A stretch of DNA of 33,924 nucleotides from an uncultured Sutterella sp. (GTDB lineage Bacteria > Pseudomonadota > Gammaproteobacteria > Burkholderiales > Burkholderiaceae_F), in assembly GCA_905212345.1 (NCBI GenBank), contig CAJMEC010000015.1, forward strand, positions 1 to 33,924, read 5' to 3'. Made by a program: the position numbers and the translations under genes. This document shows positions 23,216 to 31,684 of this stretch, one piece after another. Numbering within the stretch: the first letter of the stretch is position 1; every line of letters starts with the position of its first letter. A model generated the notes under the pieces. It did no database searches, had not been told where the DNA came from, and saw only the letters and a program-made list of their open reading frames with translations.

Positions 23216-23728
23216 ATGGCAACGATTTTTAAGAATTTTGGTTTCTTATGGGATCGAGAACTAGTTAATTGGGGAAAAGGAGGGAAAAAGGGTAGTTTAA
23301 TTGGTGTGGGTCAGAAAAAAACAGACATAGTGGATTTTAGAAAGCAGATTGGTGTCTATGCGCTATACGATAAAAATGAACAAATTGTCTATGTAGGCAA
23401 AGCAGGGAACGGCAATGCGGATTTGTTCAAGCGGTTAAAACAACATAGGCGTGATTACTTATGGAATAGATGGAAATATTTTAGTTGGGTTGGTTTTTAT
23501 TCTGTTAGTGACAATACAGATGTTAACGGTATACATCAGTTAGACGAATGTGGGGCAAATGATTTTGTATCTACAAGCTATAGATATTCAGAAGCATTGA
23601 CAGAGGTTGAAGCTGTTTTAATTGAGTTGATAGAACCGAAATTAAACAAACAAGGAACTTTTTTGAGCAAAAAAATGGAATACAGACAATATGTTCCAGA
23701 AGATCTGGACGATGAAGTAGAAGAGTAG
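23216..23728 (+). CDS. GIY-YIG nuclease family protein
   Basis: A 170-residue protein with a GIY-YIG fold: GVY (46-48), YVG (59-61), an Arg at position 73 in FKRLKQH, catalytic Glu132 in EVEAVLIELIEPKLN, and Asn144. All catalytic positions seem present, so it should cleave one DNA strand using one metal ion. The first 40 residues are an N-terminal extension and the last ten are acidic. AGGAG precedes the ATG. It is the first gene of a plus-strand cassette with a methylase-like subunit and a helicase-methylase, which suggests that it supplies cleavage for a restriction-like system. Confidence 0.85.
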   Translation: MATIFKNFGFLWDRELVNWGKGGKKGSLIGVGQKKTDIVDFRKQIGVYALYDKNEQIVYVGKAGNGNADLFKRLKQHRRDYLWNRWKYFSWVGFYSVSDNTDVNGIHQLDECGANDFVSTSYRYSEALTEVEAVLIELIEPKLNKQGTFLSKKMEYRQYVPEDLDDEVEE

Positions 23729-24024
23729 TGGAACTTTTTGCCCTCCTACGGATCTGTTAATAGGGATATTAAAATTTGCAATGTCACAGCTGTTATGTCA
23801 CCACTACTTTATTACTGTTGATTGGTTCATATGTGTCAGGGATTGGAAAGAAATATTCATAGCAACAAGAAAAAAATCTAGACGTTTTGGTTATGCAAAC
23901 TCATGTAGAAGAGCCAATTTCATTGACACTAGTATCTATAATGCTCGAACGCACGCTTTGCATGATTAGATGGTACTGAAAAAATGAAGAATTGTTATGA
24001 AGAGAAATAATAGGGGTCAATAAA
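23729..24024. other. Gap without a supported gene
   Basis: These 296 bases between the GIY-YIG and the methylase-like gene show only one weak 62-codon frame without a ribosome site. AT-rich, with no clear promoter or terminator. The AGGGG at about 24013-24017 is the ribosome site of the next gene. Confidence 0.5.
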
Positions 24025-25113
24025 GTGTGTGAATTCAGAAAAATGAAATTTAATACTGTTTCTAGTCAGAAATTAATGGACCTGAAAAACATTAGTGACA
24101 TTTCCGAAAATGACATATTAAAGTCTTCGCCCGAGCTGTTGTCGATTTTGCTTAAAGATCAAACAAGAAGCTTAGTTGAAGGACGGGATCAAAACATTGT
24201 ATGGGCTACTTCTGACTATGAGAGATTAGGTAAGGGGTATAGATTTTATGATCAAATAATGCCTAAGCTGATAACTGGGAAAAACGGTCATGTAATTATG
24301 CCCCGTGTACTTAAGTGTCGTGACAATGTGGTCACTCGCATTAGGGAGATGGCAGAAGTTTTCACACCCGCATGGATTTGTAATTTACAAAATAATCAAA
24401 TAGACGAAAAGTGGTTTGGTCGAAAAGACATTTTTAATAAAGAGGAAATCAGTAGCTTCGGAGTTCCCTATTGGACTCCCACTCGCCAAAAAATTGAATT
24501 TCCAGATGGGCGAAATTGGAAAGATTATGTACTGGATACTCGATTGGAAATAACCTGTGGAGAGGCTCCGTACTTGGTGAGCCGTTATGATGCCGCAACA
24601 GGTTGCTCTATTCCGCTAGAAATGCGGATTGGGCTCTTGGATCGGAAGTTAAGAGTAGTTGGAGAAAATACGAATTCTATAGAAGAGTGGCTTGAGGCAG
24701 CAGAACTTGCCTTTAAGAGTTCTTACGCCTACGAATGGCAAGGTGATAGCTTATTAATCGCTCGAGAGTCACTTTTATATTCATTTATTGAATATTTCAG
24801 AAGTAAATTCTCTAAAGAGCCAGATATAGAAAATATAAAAAGCATTGCCTATATTATTTCCTGGAATATATGGCAAATGGATGGACTAAGGGGCGTAATC
24901 CCAGATACCTGTCATGACGAAGTGCATGAGCAAGAAGCACTTTTTGGTGAGGCTACTCAAACTATCGAGCAATGTGAGGGATGCAGGACAGGAAATTGGT
25001 ATAAGCATAACGGTATTTATTGCTACATAATGGATTGGGACGCAAAAGAAGGAAGGTCGACTGCTTCCGGTAAGCGTATCCGTTACATCGATTTAATGAG
25101 AGACTCGAAATGA
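24025..25113 (+). CDS. Restriction-methylase-like subunit without a catalytic NPPY
   Basis: A 362-residue protein that resembles N6-adenine methyltransferase subunits. It has REMAEVFTPAWICN (107-120), matching the usual FTPxxV element at the start of HsdM-type domains, and LEITCGEAPYLVSRYD (about 174-189), placed like the SAM-binding motif DPxCGxG. I could not find a catalytic (N/D)PPY motif, so it may bind cofactor or partner but not methylate alone. The GTG start at 24025 has AGGGG about eight bases upstream. Its last four bases overlap the start of the 1325-residue helicase-methylase, so the two are translationally coupled and probably form a complex. Confidence 0.75.
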   Translation: MCEFRKMKFNTVSSQKLMDLKNISDISENDILKSSPELLSILLKDQTRSLVEGRDQNIVWATSDYERLGKGYRFYDQIMPKLITGKNGHVIMPRVLKCRDNVVTRIREMAEVFTPAWICNLQNNQIDEKWFGRKDIFNKEEISSFGVPYWTPTRQKIEFPDGRNWKDYVLDTRLEITCGEAPYLVSRYDAATGCSIPLEMRIGLLDRKLRVVGENTNSIEEWLEAAELAFKSSYAYEWQGDSLLIARESLLYSFIEYFRSKFSKEPDIENIKSIAYIISWNIWQMDGLRGVIPDTCHDEVHEQEALFGEATQTIEQCEGCRTGNWYKHNGIYCYIMDWDAKEGRSTASGKRIRYIDLMRDSK

Positions 25114-28100
25114 AAAATTTTTCTTCTTTGAAGTCAAAGCTAATTTATGTATTTCGTATAAACGATGAAAATCATAAAGGTTGCTTAAAAATTGGAGAGG
25201 CTACTTGTGAAGAGGGTGATGTCTTAGAGTTGAGACCTAACAGTAAACAGTTAAACCAGGCCGCAAAAAAACGTATCAATCAGTACACTCAAACCGCTGG
25301 AGTAGCCTATGAATTGTTGTACACGGAACTAACAATTTTTATGCAAAATGGTCAACTATGTTCCTTTAATGATAAAGAGGTCCATAGTGTTTTAGAAAGA
25401 TCAGGGATAAAGAAAAAGGTTTTCGACCAAGTCAATAAAGCAAATGAATGGTTTATTACTGACTTAGAGACCGTAAAAAAAGCAATCTCAGCCATCAAGG
25501 TAGGTAGGAGCTCTTTGTTTGCACATGAAATAACTCATAATCAAAGCCCCATTGTTTTTCGACCAGAGCAACGTCTTGCCATAGAGAGAACAAAAAAGCA
25601 ATTTCGTAAAGGCGACAGAATGCTTTGGAATGCCAAAATGCGTTTTGGGAAAACTTTGTCAGCGCTTCAAGTTGTTAAAGATATGGAGTTCCAACGAACT
25701 CTAATTTTGACCCATAGACCGGTTGTTAATGAAGGGTGGTTCGAAGATTTCAATAAAATTTTCTACGATCGTAAAGACTTTGCCTATGGTTCGAAAGATA
25801 AAGGGGAATCATTTGATAATCTTGAGCGAAGGGTTAGACAACCAGACCAACACTATGTTTATTTTGCATCATTGCAAGACTTACGTGGCTCTGAAGTGGT
25901 TGGCGGAGATTTTGATAAGAATGATGAAGTTTTTTCAGCCCCTTGGTCACTCATAATAATTGATGAAGCTCATGAGGGAACGCAGACACAATTGGCAGAG
26001 AAGGTCCTTAAGGCTCTTAAAAAAGAGAAAACCAAACTTTTAAGCCTTTCTGGTACACCATTTAATTTGTTACATGATTATAAGCAGGACGAAATTTATA
26101 CCTGGGATTACATCATGGAGCAACGTGCCAAACAGGATTGGGAAAAAACTCACTTTGGTGATCCCAATCCTTATGCAGCGTTACCCAAGTTAAACATCCT
26201 AACTTATAACCTAGGAAAACTTCTAAATAAATTTGAAGACGAAACTGTAGCCTTTAACTTTAGAGAGTTTTTTAGAGTAAACGAGAGCGGATCTTTTGTT
26301 CATAACTCTGATGTAGTTGCTTTTCTTAATCTTTTAACCAAAGAAGATAAAGACAGTAAATATCCTTTTGCAAATGAAGAGTATCGAAATATTTTCAGGC
26401 ATACATTATGGATCGTTCCTGGAGTTAAAGAAGCGAAGGCTTTGAGTTTAGAATTACAAAAACATGCAGTATTCCAATCTTTTAATGTTATTAATGTAGC
26501 TGGGGATGGAGATGAGGAGGAAGGTAGTAAAGATGCTCTGAAGTCAGTGAAGAACGCAATTGGTCCCAATCCAGAGGAAACCAGAACCATCACGATATCT
26601 TGTGGTCGTCTGACAACTGGAGTTAGTGTTCCGGCTTGGATGGGTGTTTTCATGCTAACAGGATCCTACAACACCTCTGCTTCAAGTTATATGCAGACTA
26701 TTTTCCGCGTTCAAACACCAGCGACGATTAACGGTAAGGTTAAAGAAGATTGTTATGTTTTTGATTTTGCACCAGATCGCACTCTAAAAGTATTAGCAGA
26801 AACAGCAAAAATATCTGCTCAAGCGGGAAAGACAACAGATAATGATCGTAAAATCATGGGAGACTTCTTGAATTTCTGTCCAGTTATATCAATTGATGGC
26901 TCTCGTATGTATGAATTTGACGTATCACAGATGCTAGAGCAGTTAAAAAAGGTCTATGTAGAACGTGTGGTACGCAATGGTTTTGAAGATAGTAAGCTAT
27001 ACAACGATGAGCTTTTAAAATTAAACGATGTTGATCTAGAAGATTTTGATACTTTAAGATCGATAATTGGGCAAACAAAGGCGATGCCCAAAACAAATGA
27101 AATAGATGTCAATAATCAAGGCTTAACTAACGAGGAATACGAGGAAAAAAACGATCTTGATAAGAAAAAATCGTTAACAGAAGAAGAAAAAAAACGTTTG
27201 AAGGAGCTGAAGAATAAAACAAGGAATCGAAACAATGCGATTTCAATACTCCGAGGGATGTCAGTTCGCATGCCTTTAATGATATACGGTGCGGAACTTA
27301 AAAGTGAAAATGAAGAGATTACAATTGATAACTTTTCGGAGATTATAGATGAAAAATCGTGGTGTGAGTTTATGCCTAATGGTGTAAAAAAGGATTTGTT
27401 TGAACGTTTTAAAAAATATTATGACAAAGATATCTTCCGGGCTGCTGGTAGGAGAATACGAGAATTAGTGAAGGCAGCAGATAAATTGTCTGTTGAGGAG
27501 AGGATTGAGCGAATTACGAGTATCTTTGCTACGTTTCGTAATCCAGATAAAGAAACTGTTTTAACACCCTGGAGAGTAGTAAATTTACACATGGCAGAAA
27601 CATTGGGTGGATACAGCTTCTATGATAATAAATATCAAAATCCTCTGAGAGAACCCCATTTCGTAAATCAAGGTAAGGTCTCTGAAGGAGCTTTTAAATC
27701 GAACTCGAAGCTATTAGAAATTAATTCTAAATCTGGTCTCTATCCACTTTATTTGGCTTATAGTATTTACCGCAATAGATTGGCAGAAATATCTGGTTAC
27801 GAAAACTCGATTGAATGTCAACAAGCATTGTGGGATAAGGTTATTACTGAGAATATTTTTGTAATTTGCAAAACGCCGATGGCCAAAAAAATTACAGAAA
27901 GAACATTGGTTGGATTTAGAGGAATTAGGGTTAATGCGAAATATTTTGAAGATTTAATCAATCAAGTAAAAAACAAGAATCAAAATTTCGCCAAAAAGGT
28001 GCGTTCTCGTTTTAGTATGGATGGTAATGGTGTAGCGATGAATTTTAATGCAATTGTGGGAAATCCTCCTTATCAAATGGTTGTGGCTAAGAAAAATAGT

Positions 28101-29087
28101 GCAAACGGCCAAAAAGTTACTGTAAATATTTTTCAGTATTTCCAACTAGTAAGCGAGCAATTGGGGAATTACACCTCCTTAATATACCCTGGAGCTAGAT
28201 GGATACACTATTCAGGTAAGGGATTAAAGGATTTTGGTCGAAAGCAAATGAATGACCCCCATTTGGCGCTCCTTGAGTATTTCCCGGACTCCTCAGAGAT
28301 ATTCCCAGATGTAGATATCGCAGGTGGGGTGTCTATCGTATTAAAGGATATGGGCAAACATAGAAGTGGATTTGAGTACCGTTACTGTAAACAAGGGAAG
28401 GTTGTAACTGTAGAAGCCGAAAATCCTGGTTTGGGGGTATTTTCTTTGGATCCCTCAGATGGAGAAATTGCCAGGCATTTGGATGAGGCAATTACGAAAT
28501 TTGGTTGTTTGCATAACTCTATATTGCCTCGTACACTTTTTGGCATTGAAAGCAATTTTGTTGAAAATAATCCTGGTTTGGTAAAAGAATTTGATATCCA
28601 GACTTTTGATCCGAATAATGAGGTGAAGCTTTTTGCTAATGATAAGGCGGGTAAAGGAGGCAAATCACATTGGTATATTGTTAAGCGAGATGCGATCAAA
28701 TCTGGATTGGAGTACCTAAATCGATGGAAAGTCGTTGTTTCAAGTGCTAATGCAGGAGGAATAAAACGTGACAATCAGATTGAACTCATTGATAATACAA
28801 GTGTTTTTGGACGTCAACGTGTAGCGTTGAAAACTTTCGAAACTCAAAAAGAGGCTGAAAATTTTCTCAAATATGCCACCAGTGATGTTATTCGTTATGC
28901 ATTTTTATTAACAGATGAAGCTTTAAGCTCGTTAGCTAAGAAAGTGCCGGATTTGCTGGACTATTCTGATCAAAACTCTTTGATTGATTACCATAACGAT
29001 ATTAATTCTCAGTTGTATAAACTATTCGGAATTGATGCGTTAAGTCAGCAGCATATTCACGAAAAACTTTCTTCCTTAGGTCGATAA
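25110..29087 (+). CDS. Fused helicase and Eco57I-like N6-adenine methyltransferase
   Basis: A 1325-residue multidomain protein. Residues 10-100 (LIYVFRINDE, LKIGEAT, RINQYT, DKEVHSVLERSG) resemble a GIY-YIG/T5orf172-type domain. Residues 150-560 are a DEAD/DEAH helicase: motif I MRFGKT (177-182), DEAH (285-288), SGTPFN motif III, and C-domain CGRLTTGVSVP and YMQTIFRVQTP. A charged coiled-coil-like linker follows (roughly 670-710). The C-terminal methyltransferase has a TPWRVVNLHM element (about 817-826), a motif I-like LLEINSKSGLYPLY (about 870) and catalytic NPPY (985-988), then probable target recognition. It should translocate on DNA, modify adenine and perhaps restrict, with the coupled upstream subunit and the GIY-YIG protein. 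Confidence 0.83.
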   Translation: MKNFSSLKSKLIYVFRINDENHKGCLKIGEATCEEGDVLELRPNSKQLNQAAKKRINQYTQTAGVAYELLYTELTIFMQNGQLCSFNDKEVHSVLERSGIKKKVFDQVNKANEWFITDLETVKKAISAIKVGRSSLFAHEITHNQSPIVFRPEQRLAIERTKKQFRKGDRMLWNAKMRFGKTLSALQVVKDMEFQRTLILTHRPVVNEGWFEDFNKIFYDRKDFAYGSKDKGESFDNLERRVRQPDQHYVYFASLQDLRGSEVVGGDFDKNDEVFSAPWSLIIIDEAHEGTQTQLAEKVLKALKKEKTKLLSLSGTPFNLLHDYKQDEIYTWDYIMEQRAKQDWEKTHFGDPNPYAALPKLNILTYNLGKLLNKFEDETVAFNFREFFRVNESGSFVHNSDVVAFLNLLTKEDKDSKYPFANEEYRNIFRHTLWIVPGVKEAKALSLELQKHAVFQSFNVINVAGDGDEEEGSKDALKSVKNAIGPNPEETRTITISCGRLTTGVSVPAWMGVFMLTGSYNTSASSYMQTIFRVQTPATINGKVKEDCYVFDFAPDRTLKVLAETAKISAQAGKTTDNDRKIMGDFLNFCPVISIDGSRMYEFDVSQMLEQLKKVYVERVVRNGFEDSKLYNDELLKLNDVDLEDFDTLRSIIGQTKAMPKTNEIDVNNQGLTNEEYEEKNDLDKKKSLTEEEKKRLKELKNKTRNRNNAISILRGMSVRMPLMIYGAELKSENEEITIDNFSEIIDEKSWCEFMPNGVKKDLFERFKKYYDKDIFRAAGRRIRELVKAADKLSVEERIERITSIFATFRNPDKETVLTPWRVVNLHMAETLGGYSFYDNKYQNPLREPHFVNQGKVSEGAFKSNSKLLEINSKSGLYPLYLAYSIYRNRLAEISGYENSIECQQALWDKVITENIFVICKTPMAKKITERTLVGFRGIRVNAKYFEDLINQVKNKNQNFAKKVRSRFSMDGNGVAMNFNAIVGNPPYQMVVAKKNSANGQKVTVNIFQYFQLVSEQLGNYTSLIYPGARWIHYSGKGLKDFGRKQMNDPHLALLEYFPDSSEIFPDVDIAGGVSIVLKDMGKHRSGFEYRYCKQGKVVTVEAENPGLGVFSLDPSDGEIARHLDEAITKFGCLHNSILPRTLFGIESNFVENNPGLVKEFDIQTFDPNNEVKLFANDKAGKGGKSHWYIVKRDAIKSGLEYLNRWKVVVSSANAGGIKRDNQIELIDNTSVFGRQRVALKTFETQKEAENFLKYATSDVIRYAFLLTDEALSSLAKKVPDLLDYSDQNSLIDYHNDINSQLYKLFGIDALSQQHIHEKLSSLGR

Positions 29088-29646
29088 TGTTTGATACTTT
29101 AAAGATGACTAGATGAATCTGAGTTGGTAAGTCCATTCAAAAAAGATAGTCAGGCTTTTTAAGAATTAGGGAGGAAACCGCGTTTCTGAATTTGTCCAGT
29201 TTTTAGAAAACCTTTCACTGAGTGAATTCCGTGCATACAGAAAAATGGATCCTCCCAGAGTACTTTGATGTTGGGTACGACTTTTTGGCAGGTTGCTTGT
29301 GGGCTTGAATGAAAGGCAATATAAACTATGAGGAAGTTAAAGACGTTGTGATCCGTTCTGAAATTGGTTGACAGTTCTTGAACTATTTCCTTATTTAGTT
29401 GATAGGTTCCAGGTTCCTGCCAAATTTTCTTGATAACTAAAAAAGTGATTAGATTGGCAGCTAAAAGTGATTTCTGTTTGTTGGCGGTGCGGCTTTGACG
29501 CAAGTTGGCCAGGGTGCAGCTTTTCGGGTCATGTAGGAGTGAAGGCTTGCCTTTCTGCAACCTATAGTAGTGCTCAAGAAGTTAAACTTCTGGGTCAATA
29601 GTAAATCAAGAGGAATTATGGAATTACAGCTCTTTTTTAGATTGCT
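29088..29646. other. 559-base gap after the helicase-methylase
   Basis: Holds only the doubtful minus-strand ORF at 29159-29560 and the leader ORF at 29618. No clear terminator follows the helicase-methylase stop. AT-rich. Confidence 0.4.
29159..29560 (-). CDS. Doubtful ORF, 133 residues
   Basis: A minus-strand frame from a TTG at 29560 with no convincing ribosome site. Composition is protein-like in parts (NFLIVYIAFHSSPQATCQK), but it is Cys- and Pro-scattered and ends in a Lys-Arg-rich tail. No family recognised. It occupies the 559-base gap between the helicase-methylase and the CoiA-like gene. It may be a decayed gene or chance. Confidence 0.22.
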   Translation of the reverse strand: MQKGKPSLLHDPKSCTLANLRQSRTANKQKSLLAANLITFLVIKKIWQEPGTYQLNKEIVQELSTNFRTDHNVFNFLIVYIAFHSSPQATCQKVVPNIKVLWEDPFFCMHGIHSVKGFLKTGQIQKRGFLPNS

Positions 29647-29650
29647 ATGA
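29618..29650 (+). CDS. Ten-codon leader ORF before the CoiA-like gene
   Basis: An ATG at 29618 behind AAGAGG encodes MELQLFFRLL and stops at a TGA that overlaps the ATG of the next gene (ATGA at 29647-29650). The main gene has no ribosome site of its own, so translation may depend on reading this leader. Confidence 0.4.
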   Translation: MELQLFFRLL

Positions 29651-30408
29651 AGTTTGGATTAATTAATGGTCAGAGAATAGTCGCAAAACCGGGAATTAGA
29701 GGTGTTGTTTGCCCTAAATGCCGAACTGAATTAGTCGCAAGATGCGGAAAAATAAGGGTGCATCATTGGGCGCATAAAAATAAATTACAGTGCGACGACT
29801 GGATTGAAGACGATAATGATTGGCGATCTGAGTGGTTAAAAGCTTTTCCTGAAGATTGGCAAGAGCCCGTAATTGAGTGCAATGGCGAAAGTCATTTTGC
29901 TGATATTAAGACTCCAAGCAATACGATCATTTTGCTTCATCAATTGCATTTGACGGCTGAAATGATTCGATTGCGTGAAGATTTTTATCAGACACCAGTT
30001 TGGATAGTGAACAGTGGACGTTATAAAAACGAAGTCACTCGGTTTTTACGTAGTTTTGAAAAGACTTGGATACAAGGAACCAAGCAATCTATATGTAAAA
30101 AAGATGTCAAGATAATTAGTGAATTTAATGTGGATAAGGTTTTTAGGAAAGAATGGCTAACGGCTCGGTTCCCAGTCTTTTTTGACTACACGACAACGAA
30201 TGAGGACAAAGAACACGGCTATGGACGAATGCTTGACTTTGTCTGGTGTTTAATGCCTTATTCTGTTCAAGGTTTTCGGATTTTATTCAGATATGGCAAA
30301 AATGAATTGATAGATAAACTAAGACGTCGTAGAGGATGTGATCTTCAAGCAATGAGGGAAATGGAAAAATGGTTTGAGGAGCGCTTGTCCAAGAATCATT
30401 TAAGATAA
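29647..30408 (+). CDS. CoiA-like protein with altered nuclease motif
   Basis: A 253-residue protein of the CoiA-like competence/nuclease type. The N-terminal zinc-ribbon-like part has CPKC (22-25) and a HHWAH cluster (39-43). A PD-(D/E)XK-like core follows: GESHFADIKTP (80-90, Asp86), then IILLHQLHL (94-102), TAEMIRLREDFY and VWIVNSGRYK. In relatives the strand after HFADI reads IE(F/L)Q; here the Glu and Gln positions are Leu and His, so catalysis may be lost. The rest is basic. It lacks a clear ribosome site and starts within the stop of a 10-codon leader. It lies between the restriction-like cassette and the sbcDC operon. Confidence 0.75.
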   Translation: MKFGLINGQRIVAKPGIRGVVCPKCRTELVARCGKIRVHHWAHKNKLQCDDWIEDDNDWRSEWLKAFPEDWQEPVIECNGESHFADIKTPSNTIILLHQLHLTAEMIRLREDFYQTPVWIVNSGRYKNEVTRFLRSFEKTWIQGTKQSICKKDVKIISEFNVDKVFRKEWLTARFPVFFDYTTTNEDKEHGYGRMLDFVWCLMPYSVQGFRILFRYGKNELIDKLRRRRGCDLQAMREMEKWFEERLSKNHLR

Positions 30409-30449
30409 CAATTACATATGGTAATTTTAGGAGAGCTTCTTTAGCATGA

Positions 30450-30479
30450 TTGTACAATGGGTGGAACGTACGCTATAAC
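30450..30479 (+). promoter_or_regulatory. Promoter for the unknown gene and sbcDC
   Basis: TTGTAC (30450-30455), an 18-base spacer and TATAAC (30474-30479) lie 36 bases before the ATG at 30515. No other obvious promoter lies before sbcD, so this one may serve all three genes. Confidence 0.5.
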
Positions 30480-30514
30480 GGTTGGACATGTATGATTTTT
30501 TTACAGGATGACAA

Positions 30515-31684
30515 ATGAGTGTTCCTAAGGAGTTTGATAGGTTAGTTAAATCGTTCTATGGTTGCACGGGTGGCAATATTTTTAGTCCGGTTTGGTTATG
30601 TGGCCTTGAGTGGGGTGGTGGATATGATGCTTCAGAACCAATCTTGATTGATGGTTTAACACCCTCTTACTTTGAAGACTTGCATTGCTTTACTGTACAG
30701 GAATTCAGGGATTCCTTTTGGGCACCGGGAAGCGCCTTTTGCCGTAACGTTATAAAAATCTTAATGGCTGCTCAAGAGGGAACTTATGCTGGTGGCTATT
30801 CCAATAACTTTGATGTTTTGTCGAAAAGGATGATAGTAGGACCTTATGGATTAGCCTTGATTCTGAATACATTCCCAATTTCGATGAAAGGTCGAAACGA
30901 GGCATCAAAGAGCTGGGATGAATACCAAGTTAGGTTAGAAGATGGGAGTGTTGAAAGTCTAAAAGAATGGAGCGGGTTATCCTCATTCTATGAATATAAA
31001 GATTATGTTATTAATAATCGATCAGCCATTTTCACTCAACAACGAATGGAGAGATTGCCAAGATTAATAGTCTGTTTTGGTTATGAAGATTATTTAAAAC
31101 TCTGGGGTGGAGATTCGAAACTTGATGAGGGACATATTTGTAGTTTAGGGAGTGGTGGTAATGATTGTTCTTTCTATTGGCTATCAAATGGAGAGAGAAA
31201 ACCAAGAACGTTGTTGCTTATAACTCCGTTTCCTTCAGGTCCGTACGGATTGACAAAGGATATTCAATTTAAAAATGTTTTTGAAAAGGTTAACGAGTTG
31301 TGCATAACGGAATTCGGTTCAAACTGGTTAGGACAGTATGCTTTGTCAGAGGCCGAGGTTTTAGATCGAATTCAAGATAGTGAGACTATTCAATCTGCGA
31401 TTAAAACTCTCGGAATTAATGCAACAGTGTTAGGGCAGATCTCCAACTATAAGTGGAGTGTCAATAAGCAACTTACAGCAATGGACAATATTAATGAAAG
31501 TGTTTCTACCGTTTTAAGTTTCAATACGAATACAGAAGGATATGAAAAAATTTTTCAAAGCTATCATTCAGATTTAATGCGGGATTTGCATAAATTTGAC
31601 GAGTTAGAGCAAAAGCTGATGGAATCCAATAAAAAAATCAGAAGTCAGCTCTTATCTATTCGACGTACTGAAAATAAATTATGA
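30515..31684 (+). CDS. Unknown protein translationally coupled to sbcD
   Basis: A 389-residue soluble protein. The N-terminal 250 residues have a spaced set of segments, VWLCGLEWGGGYD, LILNTFPI, RLPRLIVCFGYEDYL and TLLLITPFPSGPYGLT. They are reminiscent of the uracil-DNA glycosylase-like fold (an N-terminal G-rich strand, a middle LxxxG strand, and a late H/P-S turn), but the catalytic residues are not obvious, so this is a weak inference. The C-terminal 100 residues are helical, ending in a coiled-coil-like DELEQKLMESNKKIRSQLL. AGGA lies about seven bases before the ATG. Its stop overlaps the start of sbcD (ATGA), so it is probably made with SbcD and may guide or regulate the SbcCD nuclease. 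Confidence 0.65.
   Translation: MSVPKEFDRLVKSFYGCTGGNIFSPVWLCGLEWGGGYDASEPILIDGLTPSYFEDLHCFTVQEFRDSFWAPGSAFCRNVIKILMAAQEGTYAGGYSNNFDVLSKRMIVGPYGLALILNTFPISMKGRNEASKSWDEYQVRLEDGSVESLKEWSGLSSFYEYKDYVINNRSAIFTQQRMERLPRLIVCFGYEDYLKLWGGDSKLDEGHICSLGSGGNDCSFYWLSNGERKPRTLLLITPFPSGPYGLTKDIQFKNVFEKVNELCITEFGSNWLGQYALSEAEVLDRIQDSETIQSAIKTLGINATVLGQISNYKWSVNKQLTAMDNINESVSTVLSFNTNTEGYEKIFQSYHSDLMRDLHKFDELEQKLMESNKKIRSQLLSIRRTENKL

Noticed and set aside
23781..23969. 62-codon plus-strand frame between the GIY-YIG and methylase-like genes
   Set aside because: No ribosome site, no recognisable protein character, and the upstream sequence is plain AT-rich intergenic DNA.
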